DNA of 64,000 bases from contig NC_039478.1 of assembly GCF_003590095.1 (NCBI RefSeq), positions 2,914,001-2,978,000 of the forward strand, given 5' to 3'. Positions within the stretch are counted from its first letter, which is position 1, and each line of letters begins with the position of its first letter. Positions 1-10,600 of the stretch are shown here, piece after piece. The DNA comes from Trichoplusia ni (Eukaryota > Arthropoda > Insecta > Lepidoptera > Noctuidae). The notes under the pieces are model-generated. The model ran no database searches, was not told the origin of the DNA, and saw nothing but the letters and a program-made list of their open reading frames with translations. A program made the translations under genes and the position numbers.

Positions 1-71
1 AAAGTCTTGAGATTTTATTTTCAGTTACGCTAATAGCATTTAAAAATAAATTGTAAATAATGGGTTCAACA

Positions 72-120
72 GGTCAGATAGGCAGACGCTTCTTTAAAAT
101 ATGGTATTCAAATGAATCCG
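72..120 (+). repeat. Fragment of the same SINE family
   Basis: GGTCAGATAGGCAGACGCTT and the following 30 bases match the 3' part of copies A and B (GGTCAGATAGGCAGTCGCTC...). It is a diverged, truncated copy. Confidence 0.6.
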
Positions 121-1616
121 CTAAGACAAGAAAGCGGAAAAATGGTGCGTAAAAAGGAAAATTGTTTATAAAATTCTCGACCTTAAAGCAAAATTAAAAT
201 GAAGAGCTTCTAATATTTTACACATTATTAGATCATTCATTATTGGCAGGCGTAAATTCATTGAAATCAGGACTGTCACGGCATCTTAATATACTATAAT
301 CAAGTCCTTGACAAATAGAGTTAAATATAAATCCTATTTACATCACCGAGGTCAACGTTCAGTTCACAGTTCTCGATTTGAGCGACTTTACGCTGTAATT
401 TTGATCGTTGTAATAAAACAAAGCTATTAATATAGCTATTGGGTTACTATATTATTAAGTTTTGGATAAATTGAGGCACTTCGTGGCAAAACTCAATGAA
501 GGAAGTTTTAAAAATCAGTTATCAGATTTTTAAGAACTGTTATTTCTGTTATTATTCAAAAACTTTAATTCGTTTCATTCCGTTTTCAGCACAATTCCGT
601 ATTTGGAGTAGGGAAAATGACGACATTAGAAAGCCATGAATTTTAAAATTTCATGCGTATTTTTATGACGCAAAATTGTTGGTCAACTGATACCCCAAAA
701 ATGTTCTCAAACAGGAAACAGTAGTAGGGGTAAACAATTTGCCACGTGAACTAAGTACTTACATGAAAAAAGTTTCAGATGTAACAACAAAATTGCCAAA
801 AAACCTTTCATTTCCGGGCCTTTACTTTCTTTTACAAAGCTTTGTTTCTTTTTTTAACAACAACAGTTACACTTTACGTGGTTTCGTCCGCGTGATGACA
901 AATCGCTCCACCGATAGGCATGAGACTATCTAAGGAGGTTTTAAACGTTTTGACCCGAGGTGCACCGAGCATTCTTTTTATTACTTTTTGTAACATTGCT
1001 TACGGATTAAATTCATCGAAAAAGATTTGGTCCTTTTTGAAAACGTAGACAAGAAAACAGGGTTGACTTACAGGGACCAACCGCTACAACCTTACTAGAG
1101 TTACTATTAGCCCAACCAATTATTTCAGTTATCAATCACTCAAAATCTTCGGAAATTATGCTTCAATACATGGTAATAAACCCTTGTCAGCGACAAATTT
1201 GGAATCCCTCTCGTTTTGTAGGTATATTTGATTTTCCAATCATGATAAAAGTATGGAAGACATCAACCTTCGCCATTTCTCTATTTTTTTTTACTTTGTC
1301 TTCAGTTAAATAAAAGAGAAAACGTTCATTGTAGTCTGTTAGACCGAACGTGCCTGAAAAGTAGTGTATATTGAACTTGTTAAGTTACATAAAGCTGTAT
1401 TCACCATACCAGACGCAGGTTCTTCCAAAGCCTATTGCAAGTATAATAATCTTAGGCAAACTATGGTTTACTTGCTAGCGTGCATTAGTTACTTGTTCAT
1501 CTGCAAAGTAGGAGAAACTTATAAAAAACGTTTATTTTTCATTCATCAAACTTATGGTTAATTTTAAGTAGAGACAGAGAGACTCTATTTAAGTTACATA
1601 TACCTGAGTTAGGAGG

Positions 1617-1961
1617 AGCTCGTGTCTAAGCTATGACCACATAAGTGAATCGACCACAGGTTAAGCTATGCTTGACACGGTTTGTCCGTAGATGGGTGTC
1701 CATCTTTGTCATAACGAGTTCCACCTTGTTTCGGGAGGCGCATTAAATTGTGAGTCCCGGCTGTTATTCCTACATCTTTGACAGTCGTTACAGGTAGTCA
1801 GAAGTTTGAAAAGTCTGACAACCAGGGGGTATCGTGTTGCCCAGGTAACTGGCTTGAGGAGGTCAGATAGGCAGTCGCTCCTTGTAAAACATTGGTACAT
1901 AGCTGAATCCGGTTAGACTTAAAGCCGACCCCAACATAGTTGGGAAAAGGCTAGGCTGGTG
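1617..1961 (+). mobile_element. SINE-like retroposon, copy A
   Basis: About 345 bases running from AGCTCGTGTCTAAGC to the tail GCCGACCCCAACATAGTTGG...GGCTAGGC. It is flanked by a perfect 17-base direct repeat (ATACCTGAGTTAGGAGG at 1600-1616 and 1962-1978), the target-site duplication expected from LINE-driven insertion. A second copy with about 85-90% similarity lies at 25053-25415. The tail is of a kind widespread in moth genomes. Confidence 0.85.
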
Positions 1962-2394
1962 ATACCTGAGTTAGGAGGTCCTCTCTGAAACCAATCAGAG
2001 AAAATGGTAAAATTTAAAAGAATATAATCATAAACGAAATATTCAATACGTTATATCCATTTTCCCTCACGCTAATACGTGTTTATCACAAAAAGAAACA
2101 AATTTGAAAAAAACTAAAACCTCTTTCTGAATGCACCTTACGTCTATGTCGTATTTTAGACGGTCGTTTTCACTAACTGGTCGTTCCATTCCTAATTGCG
2201 TTGGCTTTATGCCACACTGTGCACCACTGGCCACAATCGTTCATACCGTATGACAGGTGTACATATATTGGAAACCAGTATCATCCGATACTGTCGATGA
2301 AATAGTACTACGAGTAGTTATTATTGTGACTTTTATTTAAAATAAATTTTTGAATAATATGAGATTTTGAACGAGGAATCAGCTTAAACTCTAT

Positions 2395-2640
2395 TGCAAT
2401 TTGCTTTAGATATTTTCCCACGTTTTTATAAACTCACTTTCTTGTATGTTTGTTTGACGTTTTGGTTGGATTTTAGCAATTCAGTTTTGAGGCACTTCCC
2501 GATAAGCTAGCAGACTGTAATTTTCAGGTTAGCTTCAAATCCGATGACAATGCAGCTTAGAACTATAAAAAAACATACACTACAAAAAGACATTAATAAC
2601 GTGGGTATTTTCATTTTTTAAATCTATTATTTTTTATGAA
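2395..2640 (+). repeat. Dispersed repeat, copy 1
   Basis: This shares blocks such as TTTTGAGGCACTTCCCGATA and the following AGCTAGCAGACTG with 19480-19735, in the same order and orientation. It has no ORF and no clear terminal repeats. The family is not identified. Confidence 0.65.
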
Positions 2641-2849
2641 CATAATTTGTAGAAAGTTAACTATGAGTATAGCGTGGCTCTACAATGGTGACATTGATGA
2701 TGTGCCTCTCTGTAGACTGAATGGTTTTTAGAATATGCAATAAATTCAAGTCTGATTTGAACCATATTCGAAAATCTAAATCTTATACCTAAGGCATAGT
2801 CAATTGTTTTTACCCACAGAAGAAAACGGTGACAGGATGTGATTGAGAT

Positions 2850-2905
2850 AAAGCTGTTTATTATTGCTTAAATAGTGAACTATTTAAGCAATAATGAACA
2901 GCTTT
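2850..2905. repeat. Foldback palindrome 1
   Basis: Arms 2850-2876 and 2879-2905 are inverted copies of 27 bases with one mismatch and a two-base loop. It abuts a second foldback. Confidence 0.9.
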
Positions 2906-2959
2906 GTTTAATCTAAATTTTTGTATTGTTTTCAAACAATACAAAAATTTAGATTAAAC
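2906..2959. repeat. Foldback palindrome 2
   Basis: Arms 2906-2931 and 2934-2959 are perfect 26-base inverted copies with a two-base loop. It begins on the base after foldback 1 ends. Confidence 0.92.
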
Positions 2960-5900
2960 ATCAGATTAGACAAATAGTTTTCAAACCCTTCCTGGAATAA
3001 TTGTATTAGTAGCTGATTGGAATTCAAAGGAAAATTTAAGCTCGAAAACTGGAAGATATTGGTTGGAATCTTGGAAGGGTAGCGGAAATGCCAAAATTTC
3101 ACTATTTTTGGGAATTTTTGGATTTCTCAAAGGTGTTCTCTCAAAGTAATCGGGTAAAACCTATAGGTTTAGCCATTTCAATTTTTTCTTAAAGCCCTTA
3201 AAAAGAAAGAGAGAGCTTCAAAGCTTTCACATATTATATAATTATTATTTGCCATGGATGGTTAATTTTATTATAATTGACAAATATTCTATGAGTTTTT
3301 ATTAATCCAGGTCCAAACATATTGGTAAACATTGCAAATATAAATTATATTTGCAAAAAAATATGTTTACCGTTTGCATTTATAATATATTATGGAAGTT
3401 CACCGAAATTTATAAAGAATTTAGTAATTTTTATCAATGCCATTTCTTACCTATGTAAAATAAATCATAATAAAACATCAATGACGATGAATAATAAGGC
3501 TACCAAAACGCGTAATTATAACAAATGAGAAAGCTCTTTATTTAAAAGGCAATTCAAGTACAGTCAGAAAAATAAATAACTTATTCTGTCTTAAAAATCT
3601 TTTGATAGAGCCATAGCCCATATTACAATTACTGTTTACAAAATATTTTCTACAGAAATTCGACAAAACCTGTTTTTTCTATCCATGACCGCAGATGAAT
3701 CAAATTTGAATTCTAAGATTCCAGTGCCAAAGTCTTAAATTGTTTAGGTCTATTAAAAGAGCCATTTGTTTGAGAACCTTATCTTTCAAAGATATCACAT
3801 GATTGATACCAATTTGTTGCTTTTCATCAATGTTATTCGGTATCTGTACTAAGACCTCTCAGGCAAGACAATGCCATTTTGAAAACGAGATTGTGCACTA
3901 CACCGCGTAGAAGATCGTCTCGCATCCACATTTATAGAAATCCCAATTTCGGAGACCACAGTATGCTGTTTGCTTTTTCTTTTCCTTTAATTTCAACAAT
4001 TTTGGTTTTACAATATCATCATTTTCTACATTCTCAGTTTTTTTTTTATCTTTCAAAATTCAACTCTACATTTTTTGCAATTTCTCCAGAAATCTCCAGA
4101 AACCAAGATCATATTGTTTGCTAGCGTGTTTCTTTCGTTTCATAACCAGCATCAGACGCGTCATATCTATTTCAAGTCCAACGATGCCATAACGTGTTGA
4201 GTTTACTCTTAAGGTCGCTTATGCGTCCAAGTGAGCCGTTAAGCCTAAGTACACGAGACCTTAAATAAGTAACTAACATGGTTCCTTCTAGAACAGTGTT
4301 TGTTTGATAATGGAAATTGCATTACGTATCTAAGTATTTTAAGTATCGCAATTAAAAAGACACTCTCTTTATGGATTTGAAATGAAATATATCGATATTA
4401 AAAAAAAAAACTCTTTACGGGAATTTAAAACGAGACATGGAACTGAGGTTAAAAATTGCAACTGCATTGAGTTGTACTTATGATTGCTTGCTTGACGAAC
4501 TTTAATGATAACCAACAAAGACCAAACTAAGATATAAGCTTAGCTCATGTCAAAAAAATATTGAAAAACTTGGCAACAAAATCCATCAGAACCAGAAAGC
4601 GAGCGTTAAAAACATTTCCGAAGCATTTCCCAAATAGATACGAAATAGCATCATTACTCATTCAAAAACAAAGATGCCAATACAATAAATCAAAGTTGTT
4701 TATCAATAACTTTTATGACTACCGACTAAAGCTACGGTTTGAGAATAAAAAGCTGTCGGAATCACCCTCGAAATACCTACAAACTCGATATGAATACCAT
4801 AATTTACATCCCGAACGCTTTCTGCGTGTCAAAGTGAGTACCTACTACATAATGTAACAGTCATTGCTTTTCAAACTTGTCTTTTCTTTCTAGTTACCTC
4901 CATAAAAGCCAGTTTAACGACTGTAACATATTTTCATCGTCAAATGTACTTACTTTATTAAGAAAAAACTCGTTGTTCTGAGCGTTGACATTGCCTTGAA
5001 CCCGATACAATTCAGGGATTATCGCTTCGATGGCGGGAACAAATATTGTTGGGTTGCCAGAAAAAGTTGAAATATTACCCTCATTTTTAATTGAGTTTTT
5101 TTTTTGTAATTGGTCCAGAATATCTCATCGTATGGTGTTATGGTATAAAAGTTATAAATGAAGGCCACTTAGAATTGTGTTAAGTGATTTAAATAATCTA
5201 TGCCAATGCATAGTAATAAAAAAGATTTAAAGCCCAGATCAGTAAGTAGCAATTTCATCGTCACACACGATCAAATAGATGAGCGTCGTTAAACTTTTCA
5301 AAATCTGCTTTATTATGAGTCGACTTTTACAACATAAGCTTAAAGTTTCAAATAATAACAAACCGTACTACAAAAACTATCGAACATTAATTACCATAGT
5401 TTCCAATAGTTTGGGAAAACTCTGAGGGACTATACTCACTCACACTTTTACTTTACAACCACCATCATACAAATATCCAGAATATCAGATACCTATAAAA
5501 AAATAGAAATAAAGGCGTCTTTGTTAAACTAAGAGTCGTTAAAAAAAACCCTGTACATTGATAAGGCCTTTTATCCCACTAACTTGCTCTACAATCGGGC
5601 AAAAGCTCTTCAAGCTTTTTCAGCTTGTGTCTTTAAAAGATTATTTACATATGTCTGTGAAACCCTAATTTCGAACCAATACATTTTGTTAGGCAGTCCC
5701 AGAATACTTTTGAAATATTTCAAATATTTTCTTTTTTAGAAAATTGCATTTTTTTACGTCATTCCCTACAAACCCATACCCATGTGTTAGTGTCATTGAC
5801 GTGTGACGACACAGCACTTTCAGTGTCATAGCAGTCATGGGAAGTATTTTGTATGACCACTGACATGTAACAGTTGAATAACTGACGCCAGACACAACAC

Positions 5901-6156
5901 TGACACAACATTCAGGTTCATGTTGCCGTAACTGTATGAAGCAAGCCTAAAGAAGGTGCAATCTTAGGAAAAATTCTGCACATTTGAAAAGTTAGTTATA
6001 TTTCTGCAAGCGCTAACGATGGTCTAGTTACTCGCAACTTTGAAACCATGCGCCTGAGACAGATTAAAACGATGTCCAGACATCGTATTCATATTTTTGA
6101 AATATAGCATTTACTAGGTAACTATATATTAATAAAAATTGAAATATAATTAGTAC

Positions 6157-6285
6157 TTGTTTATCGCTTAAATAACTTTGTATTTCAAGTATCCTTTCTC
6201 TCCAATAAGAGATAACAGAATGCTTATTGCATCCTTTCATCAAATCTGGAATTCGATCGTTGACTACTTCATCTAGCGTTACCAT
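6157..6285 (-). CDS. Possible first coding exon of an unrecognised minus-strand gene
   Basis: From an ATG inside the X-box, 43 codons read MVTLDEVVNDRIPDLMKGCN followed by a helix-like stretch (SVISYWRERILEIQSYLSDK). They end at a possible but weak GTACTA donor. Without splicing the frame runs on to a stop at 6064, adding a hydrophobic tail. Codon choice looks coding-like. I do not recognise the protein. A tiny possible terminal exon lies at 5579-5623 on the same strand (LKKLEELLPDCRAS then stop). It could equally be a chance ORF. Confidence 0.3.
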
Positions 6286-6291
6286 AGCAAC
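6278..6291. promoter_or_regulatory. Perfect X-box (RFX-type) motif
   Basis: GTTACCATAGCAAC fits the palindromic RFX-factor X-box consensus GTNRCC, two-base spacer, RGYAAC at every position. In animals such motifs lie near the start of genes for cilia, including those of sensory neurons. Here it overlaps the ATG of a minus-strand ORF and lies about 1 kb upstream of the TrpA1 promoter. Function is inferred from the motif only. Confidence 0.45.
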
Positions 6292-7268
6292 GGATCCCTC
6301 CACTTGTCGCAAAGAGGGTTACTAACGAAATCGATTTGTAAACATTCCTTAAAAATATTCTATTAAGTATATTTTAAGAGTAAAATATTTTTACTTTATC
6401 TTGCTGATATTTTATTATTTTCGAGATTCATTAAATCATGAGCTCTTCTGAAGCACAACAGCAAAACTGTAGGGTTGAAAGAAAAACCCTTACCGTGTTT
6501 TATCTATAATAGAAGAAATATCTGCTATTGAAAACCCATTCCTTGCCCTTTCTTTTAAATTATTTTGATCCCCCAAATAAATTCCCACGTGATCTGCAAA
6601 TATGGCAGGTTGGTTGCGTTTACAGTTTCGACAATTAGGAAAGAATACCCAAAAATAGTTTGACAAGTTTTCGCTTCGCAACTAAAGTCACGTGTAAGGA
6701 CTAGTCAATGTCAGAACCAAGAAGTAGAAGAGGCTTTTTGGTTTTTAACTTTTTGCGAAATTGGTTCCTTTTATTTTTAAATAGCTTCAAATAAGGTATT
6801 CATGCAGTTTAAGGGTCATGTTTAAAAGTATTTTATGATGTAAAATGAGTTTTGATTTTCTAAAGAGGTTTAATCTCTGTGGAGAATAAAGTGCTACAGC
6901 TCTCTTTTAAAATAAATCATTTCGCCGGCTAGAACTTGTTATGTAAATCTTTTACTATAAATAATATTAATTATAGTAACATGTAGGTGCTTTATAAATA
7001 AAGTGAATAAAAATAACATATTCTCATAGTTTACCTATTTCGAGACTCATTACTTAAAAATAAGTAAAACATGTCGTAGTATATCACCTTTCTAGAAAGC
7101 TAAATGCTTTAATTAAAAAAGAAGTTTCCAGTAAACATACTCTGAAGTTATCGTTAATAAGAACACTTTTCATCATATCAGTCAATCGCAAATTCTACTT
7201 GGGAATTTATAAAATATTGAGAAAGTACTTGCGACACGAAACGAGAATTTTCCTTGTACGTTTTTAGT

Positions 7269-7276
7269 TATATAAG
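7269..7276 (+). promoter_or_regulatory. Possible TATA box of TrpA1
   Basis: TATATAAG stands about 260 bases upstream of the TrpA1 start codon, at the beginning of a locally G+C-richer stretch (about 7275-7530) that would serve as the 5' untranslated region. A transcription start about 30 bases downstream, near 7300, would be expected. No transcript data are available, so this is a motif-based guess. Confidence 0.35.
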
Positions 7277-7299
7277 ACGGGCAACACTTAGTCGAGCTT

Positions 7300-7533
7300 T
7301 TAGTAGGAGTCATGTAGCCGGCAGCGTCGCTCGCTTCTCCGTGTACGCGATCATGGCACTCCAAACGACGCTTTTGCAGACATAAGTCTTAATTTAACAT
7401 TGATAACAATAATTTAATACAAACTTTTAAAATTATAGAATCAATTAAATTTAATTTTCGTCGGTTCGGTTTTCGGAGTTCGTTTCGGCTTTTGAGTTGT
7501 GTGTTCGAATTACCCGCGTAAATTTAATTGTTT
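7300..7533 (+). other. Probable TrpA1 5' untranslated region with two upstream ORFs
   Basis: This G+C-richer leader lies between the possible TATA box and the start codon. It holds a minimal upstream ORF (ATG immediately followed by TAG, 7312-7317) and a ten-codon one (7353-7385, MALQTTLLQT then stop). The true start at 7534 is a double ATG. If transcription starts near 7300, these upstream ORFs would be in the mRNA and could lower translation. The left limit is an estimate. Confidence 0.35.
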
Positions 7534-7674
7534 ATGATGGGTTCGTTCAGCCAATCGAAGAGATTGAAGAATTTGCAGAATTTAAAAAGTGGCGCTATTA
7601 AGTTGCCGCGCCATTGGTCGAAGATGCTTGGACTGGTTAACGTTAATAAGTCTTCGGACGAGGAGATATTACAA
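7534..7674 (+). CDS. TrpA1: TrpA1 exon 1 (residues 1-47)
   Basis: The exon begins at the first of two adjacent ATGs and ends at a consensus GTAAGT donor in phase 0. It encodes a basic N-terminus containing LPRHWSKMLGLVNVNK, which corresponds in position to the LPKKWARILRM stretch of fly TrpA1. There is no ankyrin repeat yet. In flies, alternative first exons change this part, so other promoters may exist. Confidence 0.85.
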
Positions 7675-10600
7675 GTAAGTGGGAGATTTTGAGGGATTTA
7701 ACTCAACAATTCATCATTTACTAAGAAGTTTACATTTGCACCTAAAAATTTCCTTTAATTGAACAAATTTTCACTAAATTGTAAGTCATTGTGTTCTAAA
7801 GTGAAACATAAAATTGAATGAATTCTTATCACGGTTTCTTCTTCTTTTATCTTTATATTATGAGAAGATAGTAATAAAATGATGTGAGCTGGAAACAAAA
7901 GTAATTGGATTAAGTTGTTGCAGTAAATTTTCTTTTTAAAATCTTTGGTTCTCTTACGCTGCATTTTCGTGTCAGCTATTATCGTCAAAATAAGTAGCCT
8001 GGCGTTCGTTTTGATGTTTTCTTATGCCAATATGATATATTTAATTAAAATAGAAAATAAAAATCGTGTTCAAACGTCTCACACAAAACTAAACCTTATT
8101 GATAAAAGATTAAAGGCGATTTGATACCTCAAACTCTATCAAATTACACTGAGATCTTAATAATATTTGAATGATTGATTGCAGTCATATTTTAAAGTAT
8201 ATCAGATATATTACAGTCTTATTACAGTAATATGACAAAGCGTTTCTTTTTGATCTTGACAGTTGTCAGAAGGACTGAATACTTAATATGACAGATCATT
8301 TCTTTGCATTAGAAGGAAAAGATATTATAAAGAGAACAGCTTGAGATGTATCCATTTCATGAGCCGGTATTTTGGTTGATACGTAGCGTTTATTCTTAAA
8401 ATTATGTTAATAAGATCCTGAAATCAGAATCCCCCGTTAAAACTTCAGATACTCCGAAACTTTACAATTACAAATCCTCTGCAATTTTTGATTTTTGAAT
8501 TCAAAAATAGAAAATATCAAAATAACGGTCAAATCAATTCATTTGCCTCTATTAATTATTTAAAGAAAACTTTACGTCTTAAATTTAATTATCTTTTATT
8601 TACCTGCACCCAGTTATAAGGAGGTACTTTTTTATTTTTTAAAGAATACGAACAATTTCAATTTTCAATTTGTAAGAAAATATTTTTTACTTTCTCTAAA
8701 GCTAATTTACATGTCAAAAGATATTTTAATACAAAAATGGTGGAGTGAAACCCGCTTAAAAGATTTTAAAAGGAACTTGTAATAAAATTCCCACAAAATT
8801 GTTAACCGTACATTTTACGAAAGAACTTATATATTATGTGTATTGTAATCTGAAGGGGTCAAGAGGGATTTTTCTATTGAAGTACTTAGGAGCCTCCGAA
8901 TTGTTTAATTGAAGTTATGTTGTCCCCTTACTAGGTTAATTCCTAGCAAAAGGAATGTTCCAAAATCACTCCTTAAAACTTGGTTCGAGGCCATCGTGAA
9001 GGAGCCCTTTGCATTATTTGTCCAGGTCATCACCTCTTGACTTGGTCTCAGGGTCATCATGTTTCTGGAAATTCACAACCTCTTAATGCCAGTTTATATT
9101 ACCTCAATGTTTAGAAATGTACTTTATAGAATCGTGTTAATGCTTCTTGCTTTAGTTTAACCATGTTTAAGGAGCCTAGTACAACAATGTAGCTGTATAA
9201 AAGTAGTCTTCTAAAAACTAAAGTAATGATAACGGTTATTAGTATAAAAAGACATGTTGCTCTGCGCCACGTATCACTATCTCGCTTCCTCAATTGCAAC
9301 TCTCTTTGTTAAGACTTGGTTATATGCCTCTATTTCCTTTTGTACAGAAACTCGTCCAAAATATAGTAGTAGTTCCTATATAACCTTTGCTCCTCGGTCC
9401 TTGTACATTTGGCCATCGAGACTCTACCCATTTTAGACTGAAATTTTGTTTATCGTATAACTCTTTGAACCAAAATGTGGTCAAAACTCCTAACCCAATA
9501 TAAGGAGTTAAACGCAAACATTATCTAACTCAAATTGATAAACGATCTCAGGAAATTGTTTCTTTAATTTGATTCGCCCAAAGTTATTGTTGACTATAAA
9601 ACGGCTTTGTAATACAGATTCATTTAGTGTTTTAGTTAAACTGTTAGTAAGACTTGCTTTCTACTTAGACATCAACAACATTATTTAATAAAAATACCTA
9701 TTATGATTGATTAGTAAACAATATACTGCATTTTGTGTTCTATTTGTAGAACTGTAAGGTTCACTTTAAGACCCGCCAAAATTGCATTAATCTAATAAGT
9801 ATTTAACATAAATGTATGGTATCAATTTTGTAATAACTTGTATTAAGATTTAATTGATCATTTTCAGTTTTATGGATATTGGATAAGTTACTTAATAAAT
9901 TACCATAGTTCTTTAAATATAAAAGATTTATTTAACAAGAAATAAGTTTGTTTAATAAAATAATAAGTGTCACTTCTTTTTATTACTTTTAATGAATCTT
10001 ATTTTTAGATGATTTACGAAATTCGATTTTTAAACGACATTATGGCCTGGTTGTATTTTTTTTTGTGAAGCTGCTGCTATGAGGTTTAGTAGCTATGACT
10101 GTCCCATCTTTACAAGTTACAACTAAGCCTTCCCGTCCCTGAGGAAAAATAAGTTTTAAAACCTCTTCCGTTTACGATGGTATCCCATTTTACAGTTGGG
10201 ATTACTGACCTTATCCGCATGAACTGGGTCTGACCAAGTGTAGTCTAAAACCAGTATTTTTTTTTCCTGTAAATAAGTAAATTAGTGAACTGAAGTGGTC
10301 CCATTAAATATTTTTTATGCTTGACTAACAAAGAAAAAAAGCATTTGAAAAATTTGCTGTTAATTACTAAAAAGCAATATCATGCATAGTCATTGTTTCC
10401 TAAACAATTGTTAATTTGCCTTAGTTTTCACATTTTTTGAATGACTTTATGGGAAGAGACCTGGTCCTTCCGTCCTTCTTAGCCTTATATTTCACACACT
10501 GTTGAAAGCTTTAATTTTTAATGTGAAGTCATGTGCCAATAATTAAGGCTAAATGTTTAATGTCAGCGTTACTTTCACAAATTATTTACCAGATTCTTAT

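Larger units (their letters stand above)
1..6063. other. Intergenic region with repeats
   Basis: No convincing gene. It contains a SINE tail fragment (72-120), a full SINE copy (1617-1961), a dispersed repeat (2395-2640) and two foldbacks (2850-2959). Open frames such as 4531-4857 are discussed in the findings. Confidence 0.7.

Noticed and set aside
1709..1900. Minus-strand open frame
   Set aside because: It lies wholly within the SINE-like copy at 1617-1961.
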